Shown: positions 60,975 to 64,000 of the stretch, piece after piece
How positions within the stretch are numbered: position 1 is the stretch's first letter
Layout: every line of letters starts with the position of its first letter
Source: Saccharospirillum impatiens DSM 12546
Lineage (GTDB): Bacteria > Pseudomonadota > Gammaproteobacteria > Pseudomonadales > Natronospirillaceae
NCBI RefSeq assembly: GCF_000423605.1
Contig: NZ_AUIH01000025.1
Span: forward strand, 1-64,000
Direction of reading: 5' to 3'
Length of the DNA stretch: 64,000 nt
Translations under genes and position numbers: made by a program
The notes under the pieces: generated by a model
What the model saw: the letters and a program-made list of their open reading frames with translations, nothing else
What the model was told of the DNA's origin: nothing
Databases searched by the model: none

Positions 60975-61401
60975 TCCGTTCCTTCCCGTCGGGGGGCTGT
61001 GAGCGAGTAGATCTTTACGGCGAGGGTTACACCGTGAATACTGGTAATCGATTGTAACGTGACCGGTGCGATGAGAATACGGACAACACAGGTTGCTGGT
61101 TCAACGACGAAGACAAGCAGAAGCGAACCCTCTCCCCAGCCCTCTCCCGTGGGACGGGAGAGGGAGCCGTTAGTTGGTTAAATATATCCAGTGCCAGTCG
61201 CTCGCACTGCCGGACACAACCGTCCTCTCTCCACCATTGGGGGAGAGAGCTAGAGAGAGGGGGACGGCGTAGCCGTTACTGCTTTGGTTCCCTATCCCCG
61301 GCCCTCTCCCGTCGAACGGGAGAAGGAGTGCTTAATTGGTTGAATATAACCAGCGCCAATAATGAGACTATAGATAATAATAAGAGGCACTGCTCCCCGT
61401 G
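60975..61401. other. Intergenic region before the hybrid kinase gene
   Basis: About 430 bases between divergent hemH and the sensor kinase. Most of it (61120-61360) is the repeat cluster listed separately. No gene or clear promoter was identified in the rest. Confidence 0.5.
61120..61360 (-). repeat. REP-like dispersed repeat cluster, copy B
   Basis: Segment 61120-61250 is the reverse complement of 4963-5093 with clear divergence: both hold GAGGG(C/T)TCGCTTC, the palindrome CCCTCTCCCGT/ACGGGAGAGGG, a TTGGTT-x-AAATA stretch and GGAGAGAG. A second, shorter module in the same direction lies at about 61290-61356 (CCCTCTCCCGT/ACGGGAGAAGG then AATTGGTTGAATATAACCAGCGCC), matching 61140-61196. It is entirely non-coding. 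Several copies at separate loci point to a mobile or self-copying REP/MITE-like family. Confidence 0.75.
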
Positions 61402-64000
61402 ATGAACCCCTGGTCGCTATTTTCACTGGCCATCGCCTATGTGGCCGTCCTGTTCATGATTGCTCTCTATGGCGACCGGCAGAAAGAGAAACGCTGGCCG
61501 GGCTGGATCAATGCAAGCATTTATTCAATGTCGCTGGCGGTCTATTGCACCAGTTGGACCTACTACGGCGGTGTCGGCCGCGCCGCCAGCGGTGGCTGGG
61601 AGTTCCTGCCCATTTATCTCGGGCCGATCCTGGTGTTTACTCTGGGTGGCCCATTACTGATCAAACTGGTCAAACTCGGGCACCGGCAGAACACCACCTC
61701 TATCGCCGACTTTCTGGCTTCGCGTTATGGCAAGCGCAACGGCATCGCCGTAGTTGTAACCTCCATTTGCACGCTGGCGGGGGTGCCATACATAGCGCTG
61801 CAGTTGAAGGCCGTCTCGACCAGCCTTGAAGTGCTGGTCGATCCGGTACTGATTCAGCAAAGCGGCATCAGCGATACCGCTCTGATGGTCGCCCTGGCCA
61901 TGATCGGTTTTGCTACCCTATTCGGGACCCGACAGGTCAATGTTTCAGAACATCATCGCGGCATGATGCTGGCCATAGCGTTTGAATCAGTGATCAAGCT
62001 GGCGGCACTGGTGACATTGGCACTCTTTGTGATCTACGTGTTCTTTAATGGCCCCGCCGACTATATGACGACGTTTCGGCAAGTCGAAGTCTTCGACTGG
62101 AATGGGCCTTCCCTTAATTTCATAACGCAAACCGTGCTGGCAGCCAGCGCCATTCTGGTGTTACCGCGCCAGTTTCATGTGACCGTGGTAGAAAACACGG
62201 ACTTGCGCCATCTGAACCACGCCCGCTGGGGGTTCAGCCTGTACCTGATTCTGATCAGTCTGGTGATTTTACCAATCACCACCGCTGGGTTAATGCTGTT
62301 TCCGGCCGATGCCGTCAATGCCGACACCTACGTTTTGCTGATCCCCCAGGCCACCCAACAGAACTGGCTCAGCGCACTGGTCTTCATTGGTGGCTTTTCG
62401 GCTTCCACCGCCATGATTGTGATCACCACCCTGACGCTTTCAACCATGCTCAGCAACGACGTTATTTTGCCGCTGCTGATGCGCGGGCGCATGTCCGAAC
62501 CGAGACGCCAGGTTGGCCCGGCCCTGATTCTGGTGCGGCGTCTCGCCATTGTCGGCGTCATTCTGGCGGCCTGGCTGTACCACCACAGCTTTGGCGGCAT
62601 AGATGAACTGTCGACCATCGGCTTGCTAGCCTTTTCGCTGGTGGTACAGCTGATGCCTGCGCTGATCGGCGGCCTCTTCTGGCGTAAGGGCAATGCCTGG
62701 GGCGCCTATGGCGGTATGCTGATTGGCACCCTGCTGTGGGCCTGGACGCTCATGCTGCCCACGCTGGTTCGATCGACCATGCTCCCTGAGACGTTTTTGC
62801 AGCACGGCCTGTTCGGTCTCGACTGGCTTAAGCCAGAGGCCCTGTTCGGTTTCGAATTCAGCGATTCATTGAGCCACGGCGTCTTCTTCAGCCTGCTGGC
62901 CAATACCGTCGTGTATATCTGGTTATCCCGTCGTACCCAGCCCAGCCTCAGTGATCGCATGCAGGCGGCCGCCTACGTCAATCTCGATGAGCATTTGCAT
63001 CACCCGGGGCAGGTGCCTCGTAAAATCACCATTCGTACCGGTGAGCTGATTTCGATGATGGAGCGCTTCGCCGGATATGGCCGCACCCGCACGCTGATTG
63101 AGGATTTCGAACGGGTGAATCACCTGCACCTGAACCCTCAGGAAGCCCCGACAGCCGATTTCATCCGCTACGTTGAGCGGACTCTCTCAGGCGTCATCGG
63201 TGCCAGCTCAGCCCGGGCCATGATGCATTCGGCCTTGTCGGGCCGGCATTTGAACTTTGAAGATGTGGTGACCTTCTTTGATGAAACCACCCAGGCGATT
63301 CAATTCAACCAGAAGGTGTTGTCAGCAACGCTGGAGAATATCGATCACGGAGTGTCGGTGCTCGACGGTGACATGAACCTCGTCGCCTGGAACCGAAAGT
63401 ACCTGGAGATGTACGAGTACCCAAAGGGCATGATTCGGGTCGGCGCACCCGTGGAGACGCTGGTCCGGTTCAATGCCGAGCACGGAGAATGCGGGCCTGG
63501 TTCTGCGGATGAACACGTCAAACGCCGAATAGAGCACTTGAAAAAAGGCACTTCGCACCGGTTCATTCGGGTGCGGCGTGATGGCTCGGTGATCGAGATT
63601 CGGGGTAATCCGTTGCCCGGTGGTGGCTTTGTAACCACCTTTAACGACATTACCGAGTTCGTAAAGGCTCAGGATGAGCTTCAGGAAGCCAAGAATACGC
63701 TGGAGATTCGAGTGGCTGAACGAACGGAAGCCGCCAGGCTGATCAATGTCGAACTGCGTGCCGAAATCGGCGAACGCGAGCGGGCCGAAACGGCACTACT
63801 GGCCGCAAAGAGTGAAGCTGAACGCGCCAATGCCAGTAAGACCCGCTTTCTGGCCCTGGCCAGCCACGACATTCTACAGCCGCTGAATGCGGCCCGGCTT
63901 TACACTGCGGCTCTGGCCGAACAATGGCCCCGGGAGTCGACCCTGGGCAAGCTTGACCAGTCATTGCGCACCACCGAAGAACTGATGTCGACGCTGCTCG
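61402..64000 (+). CDS. Sodium/solute symporter-like hybrid sensor histidine kinase (N-terminal part)
   Basis: Open from ATG 61402 to the window end: 866 codons, no stop. Residues 1-510 form about 13 membrane segments of the sodium/solute symporter fold (SIYSMSLAVYCTSWTYYGGVG, NTTSIADFLASRYGKR, FGTRQVNVSEHHRGMM). A PAS domain follows (ATLENIDHGVSVLDGDMNLV, near 640), then a coiled linker (about 755-810) and the phosphoacceptor helix LASHDILQPLNAARL with His822. This matches the CbrA/NahK-like group, which normally goes on to an ATPase and receiver domain (about 1100+ residues). The ribosome site is weak. The solute sensed is unknown. Confidence 0.92.
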   Translation, partial: MNPWSLFSLAIAYVAVLFMIALYGDRQKEKRWPGWINASIYSMSLAVYCTSWTYYGGVGRAASGGWEFLPIYLGPILVFTLGGPLLIKLVKLGHRQNTTSIADFLASRYGKRNGIAVVVTSICTLAGVPYIALQLKAVSTSLEVLVDPVLIQQSGISDTALMVALAMIGFATLFGTRQVNVSEHHRGMMLAIAFESVIKLAALVTLALFVIYVFFNGPADYMTTFRQVEVFDWNGPSLNFITQTVLAASAILVLPRQFHVTVVENTDLRHLNHARWGFSLYLILISLVILPITTAGLMLFPADAVNADTYVLLIPQATQQNWLSALVFIGGFSASTAMIVITTLTLSTMLSNDVILPLLMRGRMSEPRRQVGPALILVRRLAIVGVILAAWLYHHSFGGIDELSTIGLLAFSLVVQLMPALIGGLFWRKGNAWGAYGGMLIGTLLWAWTLMLPTLVRSTMLPETFLQHGLFGLDWLKPEALFGFEFSDSLSHGVFFSLLANTVVYIWLSRRTQPSLSDRMQAAAYVNLDEHLHHPGQVPRKITIRTGELISMMERFAGYGRTRTLIEDFERVNHLHLNPQEAPTADFIRYVERTLSGVIGASSARAMMHSALSGRHLNFEDVVTFFDETTQAIQFNQKVLSATLENIDHGVSVLDGDMNLVAWNRKYLEMYEYPKGMIRVGAPVETLVRFNAEHGECGPGSADEHVKRRIEHLKKGTSHRFIRVRRDGSVIEIRGNPLPGGGFVTTFNDITEFVKAQDELQEAKNTLEIRVAERTEAARLINVELRAEIGERERAETALLAAKSEAERANASKTRFLALASHDILQPLNAARLYTAALAEQWPRESTLGKLDQSLRTTEELMSTLL

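Noticed and set aside
1-64000. rRNA, tRNA or tmRNA genes
   Set aside because: No cloverleaf with a T-loop signature or rRNA-like stretch was noticed in the intergenic regions. A covariance-model scan would be needed to exclude small RNAs.

Overview
The window is about 57% G+C through most of its length and reads as chromosome of a Gammaproteobacterium, probably a marine or saline one in the Oceanospirillales/Saccharospirillum neighbourhood. That placement is an inference from protein style, glmU-glmS pairing and hemH context; no rRNA is present to settle it. Almost the whole window is one very large exosortase A (XrtA/PEP-CTERM) exopolysaccharide locus, with housekeeping genes at both ends.

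Layout. 1-345: end of an IS1380-like transposase and AT-rich DNA. 345-4034 (minus): small lipoprotein, glmS, glmU (UDP-GlcNAc supply). 4457-6704 (plus): a PEP-CTERM protein gene behind a strong sigma-54 promoter match, between two paralogous lipoproteins. 6877-13041 (plus): prsK-prsR-prsT, the sensor kinase, sigma-54 activator and TPR lipoprotein of the PEP-CTERM system. 13067-27813: polymer-specific block (aminotransferase, five glycosyltransferases, pyruvyl transferase, flippase, CapK-like ligase, Wzy-like polymerase, low-Mr phosphatase). Its centre (about 19-26.6 kb) is visibly AT-rich and looks imported. 27944-33207: ATP-grasp enzyme, NodB deacetylase, exosortase XrtA with fused EpsI domain, FemAB-like protein.

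33525-47222 (plus), with 47153-49443 (minus): an unusual carrier-protein module. It holds two acyl carrier proteins, an acyl-CoA dehydrogenase, a DUF1839 protein, a cytosolic GH2-like protein, two bidomain alpha/beta-hydrolases with Cys nucleophiles, two membrane acyltransferases, an FkbH-like HAD enzyme, an anchored SGNH hydrolase and an amino-acid-type adenylating ligase. No ketosynthase or condensation domain is present, so this looks like building and transferring a small acyl group onto the polysaccharide rather than making a polyketide.

49563-55243 (minus): the conserved export operon (initiating sugar transferase, export lipoprotein, Wzz-like chain-length protein, a BY-kinase homologue with a ruined ATP site, outer-membrane barrel). 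55501-59860 (plus): two paralogous XrtA deacetylases around a UDP-HexNAc dehydrogenase, then the XrtA-associated ATPase. 59964-60974: hemH. 61402-end: N-terminal part of a symporter-like hybrid histidine kinase. Related REP-like repeat clusters lie in opposite orientation at 4.87-5.09 kb and 61.1-61.36 kb.

Working model. Hexosamine precursors are oxidised, loaded on lipid by the initiating transferase, extended, pyruvylated and acylated, flipped, polymerised, deacetylated and exported. XrtA processes PEP-CTERM proteins that associate with the polymer, and PrsK/PrsR with sigma-54 switches on the PEP-CTERM gene.
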